NCBI GenBank assembly: GCA_024227155.1
Contig: JAAELB010000789.1
Span: 1 to 35,637 of the forward strand
Source: Desulfobulbaceae bacterium
GTDB lineage: Bacteria > Desulfobacterota > Desulfobulbia > Desulfobulbales > Desulfocapsaceae
Direction of reading: 5' to 3'
DNA: 35,637 nucleotides
Made by a program: the position numbers and the translations under genes. The notes beneath the pieces are model-generated. The model did no database searches and had not been told where the DNA came from. It worked only from the letters and a program-made list of their open reading frames with translations. Within the stretch, counting starts at the first letter, position 1; each line of letters opens with the position of its first letter. Positions 1 through 8,012 of the stretch are shown here, piece by piece.

Positions 1-1
1 C

Positions 2-847
2 TATCTTAAGGGAGAGTGGTATGGGGAGGAAGGACAAAAGCTTGATATAACAGGTTGTCTGCTCTATGCTTTTGCAATTTTTTCGTTGGTTTATGGCGCT
101 TCCAGGATGCAATCCGGGGTTGGCGTTCTTCTGGTGCTCACCGGCGCTGTCCTCCTGCTTATTTTTGTTCTACAGCAGAAACGTAGCCGTTACCCGGTGT
201 TCGAGGTCGCATTGTTTTCCGCCAATAAGGTCTTTACGTTTTCTAGCTTCGCCGCTTTGCTCAACTATTCTGCTTCCTATGCTGTTACATTCCTGATTAG
301 CCTCTATCTCCAGTATATGAAAGGAATGTCGCCACAGGCTGCGGGCAGTGTACTCATGGCCCAACCTGTAGTCATGGCTCTTTTCTCTCCTTTTGCCGGT
401 CGGCTTTCTGACCGGATTGAACCGCGATTGCTTGCAACCGCAGGGATGACATTAACTGTCATTGGTGTCCTGCTGTTCAGCAGGGTGCAGCCAAACACTC
501 CATTGGTGCTGATTGTAGCCAACTTGATGTTGCTTGGGAGCGGTTTTGCTCTATTTAGTTCACCGAATATGAGCGCAATAATGGGTGCTGTTGAAAAGCA
601 CCATTATGGGCTGGCCTCAGGGGTGGTGGCAACGATGCGAGTGCTGGGCCAGATGTGCAGTATGACAGTGGTAACCCTGGTCTTTGCTCTCTTTGTTGGG
701 CGAGAAGCAATTACACCCGCCAACTTTGATCAATTTCTGCAAAGCATCCACACCGTGTTTATGATATCTGCTTGCTTTTGCCTTTGTGGTATCTACTTTT
801 CCTGGTTTCGGGGGAGTGTGCTTTCAGCGGAAAAGAGTGCATTGTAA
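2..847 (+). CDS. MFS efflux permease, DHA2 (EmrB/QacA) type, 5'-truncated by window edge
   Basis: The frame is open from the first full codon of the window (position 2) to a TAA at 845-847, so the N-terminal part lies outside. About 281 residues remain. The first visible residues (YLKGEWYGEEGQKLDITG) match the loop seen in the middle of 14-TM drug:H+ antiporters, just before their C-terminal half. Several hydrophobic segments follow, with a cytoplasmic-type loop containing GRLSDRIEPR, an MFS motif-A-like sequence. The family exports drugs or small organic molecules using the proton gradient; the substrate cannot be told from sequence. An internal TTG at position 86 should not be taken as the start, since homology-like sequence continues upstream of it. 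The next gene follows after 32 bp on the same strand and may be co-transcribed. Confidence 0.85.
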   Translation, partial: YLKGEWYGEEGQKLDITGCLLYAFAIFSLVYGASRMQSGVGVLLVLTGAVLLLIFVLQQKRSRYPVFEVALFSANKVFTFSSFAALLNYSASYAVTFLISLYLQYMKGMSPQAAGSVLMAQPVVMALFSPFAGRLSDRIEPRLLATAGMTLTVIGVLLFSRVQPNTPLVLIVANLMLLGSGFALFSSPNMSAIMGAVEKHHYGLASGVVATMRVLGQMCSMTVVTLVFALFVGREAITPANFDQFLQSIHTVFMISACFCLCGIYFSWFRGSVLSAEKSAL

Positions 848-879
848 GTTCTTGTCCTTGTCATTGAGAAACTATCTAC

Positions 880-1770
880 ATGAGTTTATTACACATGCAG
901 TTAATTCTGCTAGCCAACTTAGCCTGGGGTTTTAATTTTATTGCTGGCAAAATTGGCGCAGATATTTTTCAACCGCTCTTTTTTACAAGTTTGCGGTTTT
1001 TATTTTTGCTTATATTGATGCTCCCCTGGCTGAAACCAGCACCGGGGCATATGAAACCGCTTTTAAAGGTTGCTTTTGTTTTAGGTGTTGTTCATTTTGG
1101 CATGATTTTTATCGGTCTCCATGTGGGCGGAAATATTGGCTCAATAGCTATTACAACGCAGCTCTATGTACCATTTTCTGCGATATTAGCTTCTACATTA
1201 TTACGGGAAAAAATAACTTTGCTAACTAAGGCCTCCATAGGTTTGGCACTTGGAGGGGTACTGATTATTGGCTTTGATCCTGTAGTGTTTAATCATCTGG
1301 ATGCGGTTCTGTGGGTGGCCGGTGCCGCTTTTGCCCTGGCGACAGCTACTATCTTGATGCGCCAGTGTCCAAATCTTGGTGTCTTCAAGCTTCAAGCGTG
1401 GATCGCGCTTGTTGGTATGCCCTCTTTATTATTCCTCTCATTAATTTTTGAATCCGGACAACTCGATATTATAACAAATTCTCGGTTAGTCGATTTCTGG
1501 TCACCTCTATATTCCGCTGTGGGTGCTTCTATAGTTGGACATGGAATAGTCTACTTTTTGCTGGGACGTTATCCGGTTTCCACTGTGACTCCTCTACTCT
1601 TGCTGGCTCCTGTTCTTGCCACGGTCTTTGGTGTATTAATTTTTGGAGATACTCTGGGGTGGAAACTCATTGTGGGCGGCTTGATGACGCTTATGGGGGT
1701 TCTGCTGCTGGCAAGTCATCCATCTGCAAAGGTGGAGGTAGATGAAGCTTCGAGTGAAGAATTGAACTGA
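880..1770 (+). CDS. DMT-superfamily permease, EamA domain
   Basis: 296 residues, almost entirely hydrophobic, with about ten predicted membrane helices arranged as two EamA repeats (roughly residues 5-135 and 148-280). The opening LANLAWGFNFIAGKIGAD is the classic EamA start. The length is normal for the 10-TM drug/metabolite transporter family (RhaT/YdcZ-like). These proteins usually export amino acids or other metabolites, but the substrate cannot be assigned. Only a weak GAG-type ribosome binding site precedes the ATG. The short C-terminal tail (KVEVDEASSEELN) is acidic and hydrophilic. It lies 32 bp after the MFS gene and converges on the nhaC-like gene. Confidence 0.85.
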   Translation: MSLLHMQLILLANLAWGFNFIAGKIGADIFQPLFFTSLRFLFLLILMLPWLKPAPGHMKPLLKVAFVLGVVHFGMIFIGLHVGGNIGSIAITTQLYVPFSAILASTLLREKITLLTKASIGLALGGVLIIGFDPVVFNHLDAVLWVAGAAFALATATILMRQCPNLGVFKLQAWIALVGMPSLLFLSLIFESGQLDIITNSRLVDFWSPLYSAVGASIVGHGIVYFLLGRYPVSTVTPLLLLAPVLATVFGVLIFGDTLGWKLIVGGLMTLMGVLLLASHPSAKVEVDEASSEELN

Positions 1771-1795
1771 GGTGACGTTGGAAACAAAAAAACGA

Positions 1796-1832
1796 CGGGC
1801 AAGAAAAGTGAGGTCTCAGTTTCTCTTGCCCG
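1796..1832 (-). terminator. Rho-independent terminator of the aminotransferase-AOR-nhaC operon
   Basis: Perfect 9-bp stem CGGGCAAGA / TCTTGCCCG (1796-1804 and 1824-1832) with a partly paired interior. On the minus strand it is followed by TCGTTTTTTTG, a U-tract, placing termination just after the nhaC-like stop codon at 1855. On the plus strand no U-run follows, so it is a poorer terminator for the permease gene that converges on it. Confidence 0.8.
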
Positions 1833-1854
1833 AGGATGGATTGGTGGTAAATTT

Positions 1855-3357
1855 TTATACTCCCATATATCCAATAATAAGGAATCCGATGGCGGTTAAA
1901 AATGCACCAAGAAAGCCATAGGGCATCTGGGTCACCGCATGTCTGTAATTATCACAACCAGTTGCAGCTGAACTGAGGATGGTTGCATCTGAGTAAAAAC
2001 AGATATGACTTCCCCATACCCCAGCCGAACAGACAGCACCAATGGCGACAAAAGGATTGGCGCCAATGGCTATTGCCAGAGGGATTACTATGGGCACGGC
2101 GATGGCATACATTCCCCAACTCAGTCCCATGATAAACTCTGTAATGCCAAGGACGATAAAAACAATAACAGGCATCATTTCCGGCGTCATATATATCTTG
2201 GCTGTTTCGATAACGTAGGTGAGAAAACCAATTTTCTCATTGATATTGGCAAAAGTCAGGGCAAGGACAACCATAAGCAGAGGGAAGAGCATCTGCTTGA
2301 TGCCGACGATACATGTGTCAAAAAACTCTTCCGGCCCCATTAAGCCTTGGGGGATATAAAGGAGAAACATAAAGGCAACTGTTGAAAGAACCCCAAGTTG
2401 CATGTCGATATCAAAGTATATCGTGGAGCTAATAAGGAAAATAATCGGTAGAAAAAAGTTGAAGACCCTGGGTTTTTTAGGGGTTTTTACCGCTTCTCCG
2501 CTATGAATATCAATTTTATCAGATCCTGGGGGAGCGAGAATACCCTCTTCAGAAGCACGTTTTTCAGCTTTTTTCATTGGGCCAAAAACGGGGACGATTC
2601 CTAGAATTACCAGGGGCACAATGAGTACTGCAATCCAGCCATAGAGATTATAGGGAATGGTCTGGATGAAATATTTTACTCCTTCTCCCTCCGGTGCAGC
2701 GCCCGCTTGTTCCAGCAGACTGGCAATGTAGACAGCCCAGGTTGATATCGGTATAAGAACACAAACCGGAGCAGCTGTGGAGTCTACAATATAGGCGAGT
2801 TTTTCCCTTGAAACCTTGTACTTGTCGGTGATGGGGGCCATGCAGGAGCCAACTGTAAGAGAGTTGAGGTAATCGTCAATAAAGATGACAACACCAAGCA
2901 TCCAGGTCCACATCAGGGTACTTTTTCTGGTCTTTGCCCGTTTGGACACCCAGTCACCAAAAGCGGCAGCGCCACCACCCCTTTCAACCAAGGCAATGAT
3001 ACTTCCCATGAGACCACAGACGATAAAGAGCCACTGGGTGTCTCCGTCTGTTAAAACTTCTGACAGAGTTTCGCTCATGGGAGCAAAGAACTCGAGCTTG
3101 TGGGCCATGAAAAATGCAAGAAGAGAGGCGAGAGTTAACCCTTCTAGAATTCGTTTTGTGTAAAAGATAAAAGAGAGTAAAAATACCGCTGGGAGGGCGG
3201 AAATTATTCCGAAAGTGGATTCGTCATCAGGTGACAAAATAGTAATTACAAGAAATGCGATTGCGAGAAAGGTGTACTCAATAATTGTCTTGTTTACTTG
3301 ACTTTTGTTTATGTCACCACTCGATTGCATAGCATCTAAATCGATTGTTTCACTCAT
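1855..3357 (-). CDS. NhaC-family Na+/H+ antiporter or organic-substrate transporter
   Basis: 500 residues from the ATG at 3357, which has GGAGG seven bases upstream; a TTG 18 bases earlier contains that same ribosome binding site and is not preferred. About 11-12 hydrophobic helices follow a hydrophilic N-terminal tail of about 25 residues. Sequence features such as VIFIDDYLNSLTVGSCMAPI and the late segment AVCSAGVWGSHICFYSDATI resemble NhaC/YuiF members of the ion-transporter superfamily. The family exchanges Na+ for H+, and some members carry organic substrates. It is the last gene of the aminotransferase, AOR, MoaD operon, 71 bp after the MoaD-like gene and before a terminator, so a role in uptake of the amine substrate or export of the product is an inference from context only. 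Confidence 0.8.
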   Translation of the reverse strand: MSETIDLDAMQSSGDINKSQVNKTIIEYTFLAIAFLVITILSPDDESTFGIISALPAVFLLSFIFYTKRILEGLTLASLLAFFMAHKLEFFAPMSETLSEVLTDGDTQWLFIVCGLMGSIIALVERGGGAAAFGDWVSKRAKTRKSTLMWTWMLGVVIFIDDYLNSLTVGSCMAPITDKYKVSREKLAYIVDSTAAPVCVLIPISTWAVYIASLLEQAGAAPEGEGVKYFIQTIPYNLYGWIAVLIVPLVILGIVPVFGPMKKAEKRASEEGILAPPGSDKIDIHSGEAVKTPKKPRVFNFFLPIIFLISSTIYFDIDMQLGVLSTVAFMFLLYIPQGLMGPEEFFDTCIVGIKQMLFPLLMVVLALTFANINEKIGFLTYVIETAKIYMTPEMMPVIVFIVLGITEFIMGLSWGMYAIAVPIVIPLAIAIGANPFVAIGAVCSAGVWGSHICFYSDATILSSAATGCDNYRHAVTQMPYGFLGAFLTAIGFLIIGYMGV

Positions 3358-3428
3358 TGTTTTTCCTCCACACAAACAGCACGTGCTTGCCTGTCTGTGA
3401 ATAGTATTAGTGCTTTGTAGTTTGAAAG

Positions 3429-3668
3429 TTAACCGCCGTGCAGGGCCTGAAAAACTTTTACTTCACTATTATCTGGTAGCACATCACCAGCTTTTGCCAG
3501 CCTGCCGTTAATGGAGACTATTGCAACCTGTTCCCTGGGAAGCTGCAGCAGCTCCACAAGCTCGGCTACGCAAGTCGTAGTATTGACTTCCACATCCAAA
3601 CCTGAATTTGGATAGTCTCCTGGATAATGATCGGGCAGTGTTCCAAAAAGTTTCACTATGACCTGCAT
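3429..3668 (-). CDS. MoaD/ThiS-like sulfur carrier protein
   Basis: 79 residues. The ATG at 3668 is chosen because AAGGAGGGAGGATCC precedes it directly; the frame is open further upstream but lacks a better site. The protein has the beta-grasp outline MQVIVKLFGTL...VEVNTTTCVAEL...VNG-like turn (VSINGRLAKAGDVLPDN) and ends in GG. The C-terminal diglycine is the sulfur-carrying thiocarboxylate site of MoaD and ThiS. It starts 13 bp after the aldehyde:ferredoxin oxidoreductase stop codon. MoaD-like genes are often found beside AOR genes and are thought to supply dithiolene sulfur for the tungsto- or molybdopterin cofactor. A carrier dedicated to this AOR is the likely role. Confidence 0.85.
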   Translation of the reverse strand: MQVIVKLFGTLPDHYPGDYPNSGLDVEVNTTTCVAELVELLQLPREQVAIVSINGRLAKAGDVLPDNSEVKVFQALHGG

Positions 3669-3681
3669 GGATCCTCCCTCC

Positions 3682-5409
3682 TTAGAAGTCGAAGGTCGAG
3701 TCCATTTCCTCATCGCTCACCTTCACTACCACGTTGTATGGCGGTAATGGCTCGTTGTAGAACATGGGTGGCAGTCGATCATCTTTACTTGTGAACCCAG
3801 CATTGCGATTAAATTCCAGCTCCGCCTTGATCACGCGTTTTCCCAGGGCATCCCAATCGTCTTGACCAAAGTCTTTGCCTGATTTTGCGCTCATCATGGT
3901 GAAGACGTTGCCTATGCCTTCTTCCGTTGCCAGTCCGGTCTGTGCAAAATCACATATTCCGGCAGTATCTATAGCCGCCATATGAATCTGCGTATCCCGG
4001 GAAATTTCCACCTGGCCTTCCGAACCTTGTGCTGCGACGGTTCCTCCAAAGGCCTCCAGATTCTGGTCTACCACCCAGCCAGCAGTATGATCTGCACCCA
4101 TCGCGGTTGTTGCATAGGTTACAGCCATTCCCTGGATTGCTCTGGGGTCATAGGCTGCGATGCTTTGGCCCTTAACTGTTGGTACCCGGGGGTTGTTAAA
4201 ATGCTTGCCGACTGCATCCGGTCCATTGCCGATTAAACATCCCATTTCAGTTCCTGCGGCGATCTCTTCGACCAGGCTGATAGCCGCATCACCATCACCA
4301 AACTCACGGTATCCGGCATCAAATGCCACAGCAAGTGCTGCCCCGGTGTTCATGGTGTCAAGACCGATGTCGTCGCAGAGAAAATCGAGTCGGGCGATGG
4401 CGTCAAGATTATCATTGCCGATCATGCCGCCCATGGACCAGATGGTTTCATACTCAAGGGATGAGGTGACATATTCACCTTCTTTGGTGACAAATTCATT
4501 GGAACAGTCGATGATACATTGGGCGCAACCTTTGTGCTGAGTTTTTCCCCCCCGTTCTTCAATCACTTTGGCCATTGTTTCGCCACTGATCTTGTCGACG
4601 CTCTCGAATTGGCCTAAGCGTGCATTGTTGGTGGGGAATCCACCCGCAGCGTTGATCGGTTCAACAAGCACTGCCGTTCCCAGTTGGGGGAGTATTTCGC
4701 CGCTGAACTCATCCGCCTTGACATCTTTTGCATATTTTCTGGATGCCTTTTTAAAACGTTCTTCATCGACAATTTCTGCAGGGATCTTACCTTTGCGATC
4801 CACGACAATTGCCTTGAGCCCTTTGGAACCCATGACTGCGCCGAGACCGCCCCGGCCAGCTGCCCTGCATGGGCGACCGTCAAGATCGGTCGATTGGATC
4901 GAGGCCGAAAGAAGCTGCTGGTCACCAGCCGGTCCAATACAGGTGATACTCTTGCCGGGGCCAAAATCCTTGTGCAGTTTTTCAGCTGTTGCATAGGTGC
5001 GCATTCCTTTCAGATTGCTGGCACTTATGAGGCTGGCACTGTTTTCACTTTCTATATTGAGTAGGAAGTAGCCGTCATCAACGGTTTTTCCTTCGACAAT
5101 GATGGCGCTAATGCCCAGCTTTGCAAGAGAAAACGCCACGGTTCCACCAACGTTACTCTCCTTGATGCCTCCAGTCAGAGGACTTTTGGCACCGACGGAC
5201 AGGCGGCTGGTATTTACAAGTGAGGTTCCGCTAAAATATCCTGGAGCGAAAAATAATTTATTTTCAATTCCAAGAGGATCTGCAGTGGCGGGCACTTCGT
5301 CACTTACCATAATGGAGGTCAGTGCCCGCCCGCCCAATGTTGCATATTCTTCCGGTACATCTTGCCACTGCACCGTCTGAGTGGTCATATTAACCCTTAG
5401 AAATTTCAT
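3682..5409 (-). CDS. Aldehyde:ferredoxin oxidoreductase family (tungsten/molybdenum pterin enzyme)
   Basis: 575 residues, close to the roughly 600 of the AOR family. CGGAGGAACAG precedes the ATG. The N-terminal AOR domain has GGRALTS and the pterin-binding run RAAGRGGLGAVMGSKGLKA (about residues 182-200). The [4Fe-4S] ligands are Cys295, Cys298 and Cys302 (CAQCIIDC) with the distant fourth Cys486 (DTAGICDF). YATTAMGADHTAG (about 432-444) matches the conserved cofactor-side region. The family oxidises aldehydes to carboxylates in the cytoplasm with ferredoxin as acceptor and is oxygen-sensitive. Placed 51 bp after an aminotransferase that would make an amino-aldehyde, it is a good candidate for the aldehyde-oxidising step normally done by an NAD(P)-dependent aldehyde dehydrogenase. 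Metal choice (W or Mo) is not readable here. Confidence 0.9.
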   Translation of the reverse strand: MKFLRVNMTTQTVQWQDVPEEYATLGGRALTSIMVSDEVPATADPLGIENKLFFAPGYFSGTSLVNTSRLSVGAKSPLTGGIKESNVGGTVAFSLAKLGISAIIVEGKTVDDGYFLLNIESENSASLISASNLKGMRTYATAEKLHKDFGPGKSITCIGPAGDQQLLSASIQSTDLDGRPCRAAGRGGLGAVMGSKGLKAIVVDRKGKIPAEIVDEERFKKASRKYAKDVKADEFSGEILPQLGTAVLVEPINAAGGFPTNNARLGQFESVDKISGETMAKVIEERGGKTQHKGCAQCIIDCSNEFVTKEGEYVTSSLEYETIWSMGGMIGNDNLDAIARLDFLCDDIGLDTMNTGAALAVAFDAGYREFGDGDAAISLVEEIAAGTEMGCLIGNGPDAVGKHFNNPRVPTVKGQSIAAYDPRAIQGMAVTYATTAMGADHTAGWVVDQNLEAFGGTVAAQGSEGQVEISRDTQIHMAAIDTAGICDFAQTGLATEEGIGNVFTMMSAKSGKDFGQDDWDALGKRVIKAELEFNRNAGFTSKDDRLPPMFYNEPLPPYNVVVKVSDEEMDSTFDF

Positions 5410-5460
5410 CTGTTCCTCCGTTATTTCTGTTATTCGCTCTATTTTGGTTTGGAATGGTTA

Positions 5461-6855
5461 CTATGCAAGGCTTGCAAAGGTCTCTTCGAGACGCTTGAGC
5501 ATCTCATCGATTAACTCGTAAGGAATGTTCAGAGCTGGTTCGATTCGTATGGTTTGTGCATTGGTCAGGGTTCCCGCGGTCAGCACGCCTCTGCTGAAGA
5601 GCCCGGAAGCAACCTTGTAGCCAATCTCATCGTTTGGAAATTCCATGCCAAGGAGCAGACCCCGGCCTCGTATGCCATCAATGATCTGTGGGTATTTTTC
5701 TTGAAGTGCAGACACTTTTTTCTTGATATAAATCCCTTTTTCTTCTGCCTGTCCTGCAAGATCTTCTTCCAAAAGAACAGAAATTTGTGCAAGGGCCGCA
5801 GCGCAGGCAACAGGGTTACCTCCAGTTGTCGTGGTATGCATAAATGGATTTGGTTCCATGCATTTCCAGATTTTCGCAGTTGAGAAAAATCCGGACATTG
5901 CAATAACACCGCCCCCGAGGGCTTTACCAAAACACATAATGTCAGGGGTGACGTCCCAGTGATCCACACCAAATATCTTGCCGGTTCGACCAAAGCCGGT
6001 TTGCACTTCATCAGCAATGAGCAGTACTCCATATTCGTCGCAGAGTTGTCTGAGTCGAGGCCAGTAATCATCCGGTGGCTCAATAGCACCAGCTTCTCCC
6101 TGGATAGGTTCAACGACCACACCAGCAATATCATCGCCGACTTCTTGGGCATATTTCAGGGCCTGTTCAATGGCATCAGCGTCACCGAAGGGAACCTGTC
6201 GTACACCCTCTAAGAGAGGCAGCAGCGGTTTACGATATACAGCTTTTCCGAGAAGTGAGAGCGCCCCAAGGGATTTTCCATGGAAACCCTTCAGAGTTGA
6301 GATAAATCCGCTCTTGCCGGTATAGAGTTTTGCCAGTTTCATCGCACCGTCTACCGCCTCGGTGCCACTGTTTGCAAAAAATCCATACTGAATATCACCA
6401 GGGGTGATCTTTGCTATGACCTTTGCAAGGTGGGCACGTAGTGGATCAAGCATCTCCTGACTGTATTGTGGGCTGCGATCAAGCTGGGCTTTTGCCGCAG
6501 CCACAATTTTAGGGTGACGGATGCCGGGGGAGTAGAGTCCGAAGCCACCGAGCATGTCAATGTATTCGCGTCCCATGACATCTTTTAGGATAGACCCTTC
6601 ACCCTGCCAGTCTGTAAGTGCAAAATCCTCGGTCTCTGTTACTGATTTCCGATATTCCAGGAAACCTTTATTGATGTGATCGGCAAAGTTTTGATACGTT
6701 GAAGCTGCTACCCATTCTCGTTCTTCATCGGTAACGTCCACCTCCGGAGTTTTTATAAGGCCAACCATTTTTTTTGCTTCAGTCAGTGCCATATCTATAT
6801 TGCGGTTGGAAGCTGCTGGTATCATTGCCTCGTTGGTCTCTAATGGTTTAGTCAT
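5461..6855 (-). CDS. patA: Putrescine aminotransferase-like class III PLP enzyme
   Basis: 464 residues. The fold-type I class III pattern is complete: SGTEAV (163-168), FHGKSLGALS (191-200), LLIADEVQTGFGRTGK with Asp282, and FGKALGGG with the PLP lysine Lys311. The sequence closely follows E. coli YgjG/PatA as I remember it: NKGFLEYRKSVT, MLGGFGLY, LDPLRAHLAK, TTTTGGNPVACAAALAQI and GTLTNAQTIRIEP all have close counterparts. PatA moves the terminal amino group of putrescine (also cadaverine) to 2-oxoglutarate, giving 4-aminobutanal, which cyclises to 1-pyrroline, and glutamate. An acetylornithine-type specificity is less likely. It is the first gene of the operon with AOR, MoaD and NhaC, and two palindromic operator candidates lie upstream. 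Confidence 0.8.
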   Translation of the reverse strand: MTKPLETNEAMIPAASNRNIDMALTEAKKMVGLIKTPEVDVTDEEREWVAASTYQNFADHINKGFLEYRKSVTETEDFALTDWQGEGSILKDVMGREYIDMLGGFGLYSPGIRHPKIVAAAKAQLDRSPQYSQEMLDPLRAHLAKVIAKITPGDIQYGFFANSGTEAVDGAMKLAKLYTGKSGFISTLKGFHGKSLGALSLLGKAVYRKPLLPLLEGVRQVPFGDADAIEQALKYAQEVGDDIAGVVVEPIQGEAGAIEPPDDYWPRLRQLCDEYGVLLIADEVQTGFGRTGKIFGVDHWDVTPDIMCFGKALGGGVIAMSGFFSTAKIWKCMEPNPFMHTTTTGGNPVACAAALAQISVLLEEDLAGQAEEKGIYIKKKVSALQEKYPQIIDGIRGRGLLLGMEFPNDEIGYKVASGLFSRGVLTAGTLTNAQTIRIEPALNIPYELIDEMLKRLEETFASLA

Positions 6856-6980
6856 TTGAAAATCCTCAGTTTAGTTTTGTTGCTTTGCGCTGGATAGCAA
6901 TTGATGTCATAAATCTTCAGCAGCAATGCATTTTGTGACCTGTTTATAGGTCAAATACCTGTTTGTACATCTAATGTATA

Positions 6981-7000
6981 TTAACTGTGTGGTCGGTTAA
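6981..7000. promoter_or_regulatory. Putative TetR operator 1 (aminotransferase operon)
   Basis: TTAACTGTGTGGTCGGTTAA. It has the same 20-bp frame as the near-perfect copy in front of the glutamate dehydrogenase gene (TTAAC at the left end, GTYRGTTAA-like at the right). It lies about 125 bp upstream of the patA-like start codon. Confidence 0.6.
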
Positions 7001-7073
7001 TAATTTAATCTGCAACTGCAAGTATGCATATAGGTAACAGATTTATTGTACTGGTAATGGTGTGACTATTTTA

Positions 7074-7093
7074 TTAACTAGTTGACTGGTTAA
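7074..7093. promoter_or_regulatory. Putative TetR operator 2 (aminotransferase operon)
   Basis: TTAACTAGTTGACTGGTTAA, within the longer inverted repeat TTATTAAC...GTTAATAA (7071-7096). It is the second 20-bp copy in the same gap, centred 93 bp from the first, which allows repression by looping or two dimers. Confidence 0.6.
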
Positions 7094-7171
7094 TAAAATT
7101 TTGTTCATATTTGTCAGTTAATCAAACTGATCGAGTTTAATTAACTGATTGATGCTACAACCTGGTGGTAA

Positions 7172-7780
7172 CTATATAATGCGATTTTGCAGTATTGAGA
7201 GTGCTGATTTTTTTGCAACACCTGCAAATTCTTCGAACGGTTTCTCCTGGCCTAAGAAATGAGCATGGAATTCCAGTCCTTCCATCAGGGTAACGATAAA
7301 ATCAGCTGCCTTAAGCTCGTCGTTGACCTGAATAATGCCTTCTCTATTATAAATAATAAATTCCTCATACAGGTAGTCTCGGAACCATTGAAACATTTCA
7401 CGAAACAAATTTGAGACACTAGCGTCTCGAAAACTTTGGTAATAAAAGCCAAAGTGTACACCTGGGTCTACTGTACGGGACCATTCGTAGCTGAAAATCG
7501 TATCGATTAGTGTTGTAAACCTTAATGAATGATCTTCGATATGGTCAAACTTGAGCAGGTGACTTGCTTTGAACTTGGAAATCGTCAACTCGATGAGGCC
7601 GAGTCGAAGATTATCTTTATTCTTAAAATAGTGCAGAATAAGGCTGGGGTGAATCCCAAGGTGTTTGGCAATTTTACTAATGGAAGTGCCTTCTAAACCC
7701 TCTTCAATAAGAACACGATAGTACCCTTCAAGAATCTCGGGTTTTCTAAGTTCCGCATTTTGGTTTTTCCGGCCAGCCAT
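7172..7780 (-). CDS. TetR-family transcriptional repressor
   Basis: 202 residues from the ATG at 7780 (MAGRKNQNAELRKPEIL), which has AAGGATATTC before it; the frame is open 18 codons further but that part looks non-coding. The N-terminal TetR helix-turn-helix is clear at about residues 16-60: ILEGYYRVLIEEGLEGTSIS followed by KIAKHLGIHPSLILHYFKNK. The C-terminal ligand-binding half is unlike any I can name. It is flanked by sites of the same 20-bp palindrome: two plus half-sites downstream in the aminotransferase gap and one upstream of its own start at 7866-7885, typical of an autoregulated TetR. The effector may be an amine, amino-aldehyde or amino acid, inferred only from the neighbouring genes. 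Confidence 0.88.
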   Translation of the reverse strand: MAGRKNQNAELRKPEILEGYYRVLIEEGLEGTSISKIAKHLGIHPSLILHYFKNKDNLRLGLIELTISKFKASHLLKFDHIEDHSLRFTTLIDTIFSYEWSRTVDPGVHFGFYYQSFRDASVSNLFREMFQWFRDYLYEEFIIYNREGIIQVNDELKAADFIVTLMEGLEFHAHFLGQEKPFEEFAGVAKKSALSILQNRII

Positions 7781-7865
7781 GAATATCCTTGTGAGAGGTT
7801 GTTTTTCATATGTGACGATGATGTAATTTGTCAATTACTAATATTTTTTTTGTTTGTCAACATTA

Positions 7866-7885
7866 TTTACTGACTAGTCAGTTAG
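7866..7885. promoter_or_regulatory. Putative TetR operator 3 (tetR / sigma-54 activator divergent gap)
   Basis: TTTACTGACTAGTCAGTTAG, containing the perfect 14-bp palindrome ACTGACTAGTCAGT (7869-7882). It sits about 85 bp upstream of the tetR ATG and 128 bp upstream of the activator gene, so one protein could control both divergent genes. Confidence 0.65.
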
Positions 7886-8012
7886 TAATGTGGGGTGTTA
7901 GAGTTATTATTTGTGTGTTATAAAAGAATATATTGACAAAAATAGTTTCTTTAAAATTTTTCACGTCTCTGTCGCTTGAGCGGATTTATTGGAAATCTTA
8001 GGGAAAGTACTG

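Larger units (their letters stand above)
6856..7171. promoter_or_regulatory. AT-rich regulatory gap between the aminotransferase operon and tetR
   Basis: 316 bp without a gene. The patA-like operon leads away from it on the minus strand, while tetR (also minus) ends into it. It holds two full 20-bp operator-like palindromes (6981-7000 and 7074-7093) and a cluster of half-sites at 7114-7148 (TCAGTTAA at 7114-7121, AAACTGATCGAGTTT at 7124-7138, TTAACTGATT at 7141-7150). No good sigma-54 promoter (TGGCAC-N5-TTGC) is visible on the minus strand, so the operon probably uses a sigma-70-like promoter under repression; I could not fix its exact -35/-10. Confidence 0.6.

Noticed and set aside
6856-7171. 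A sigma-54 promoter for the aminotransferase operon
   Set aside because: No TGGCA-N6-7-TTGC pattern with correct spacing exists on the minus strand of this gap.
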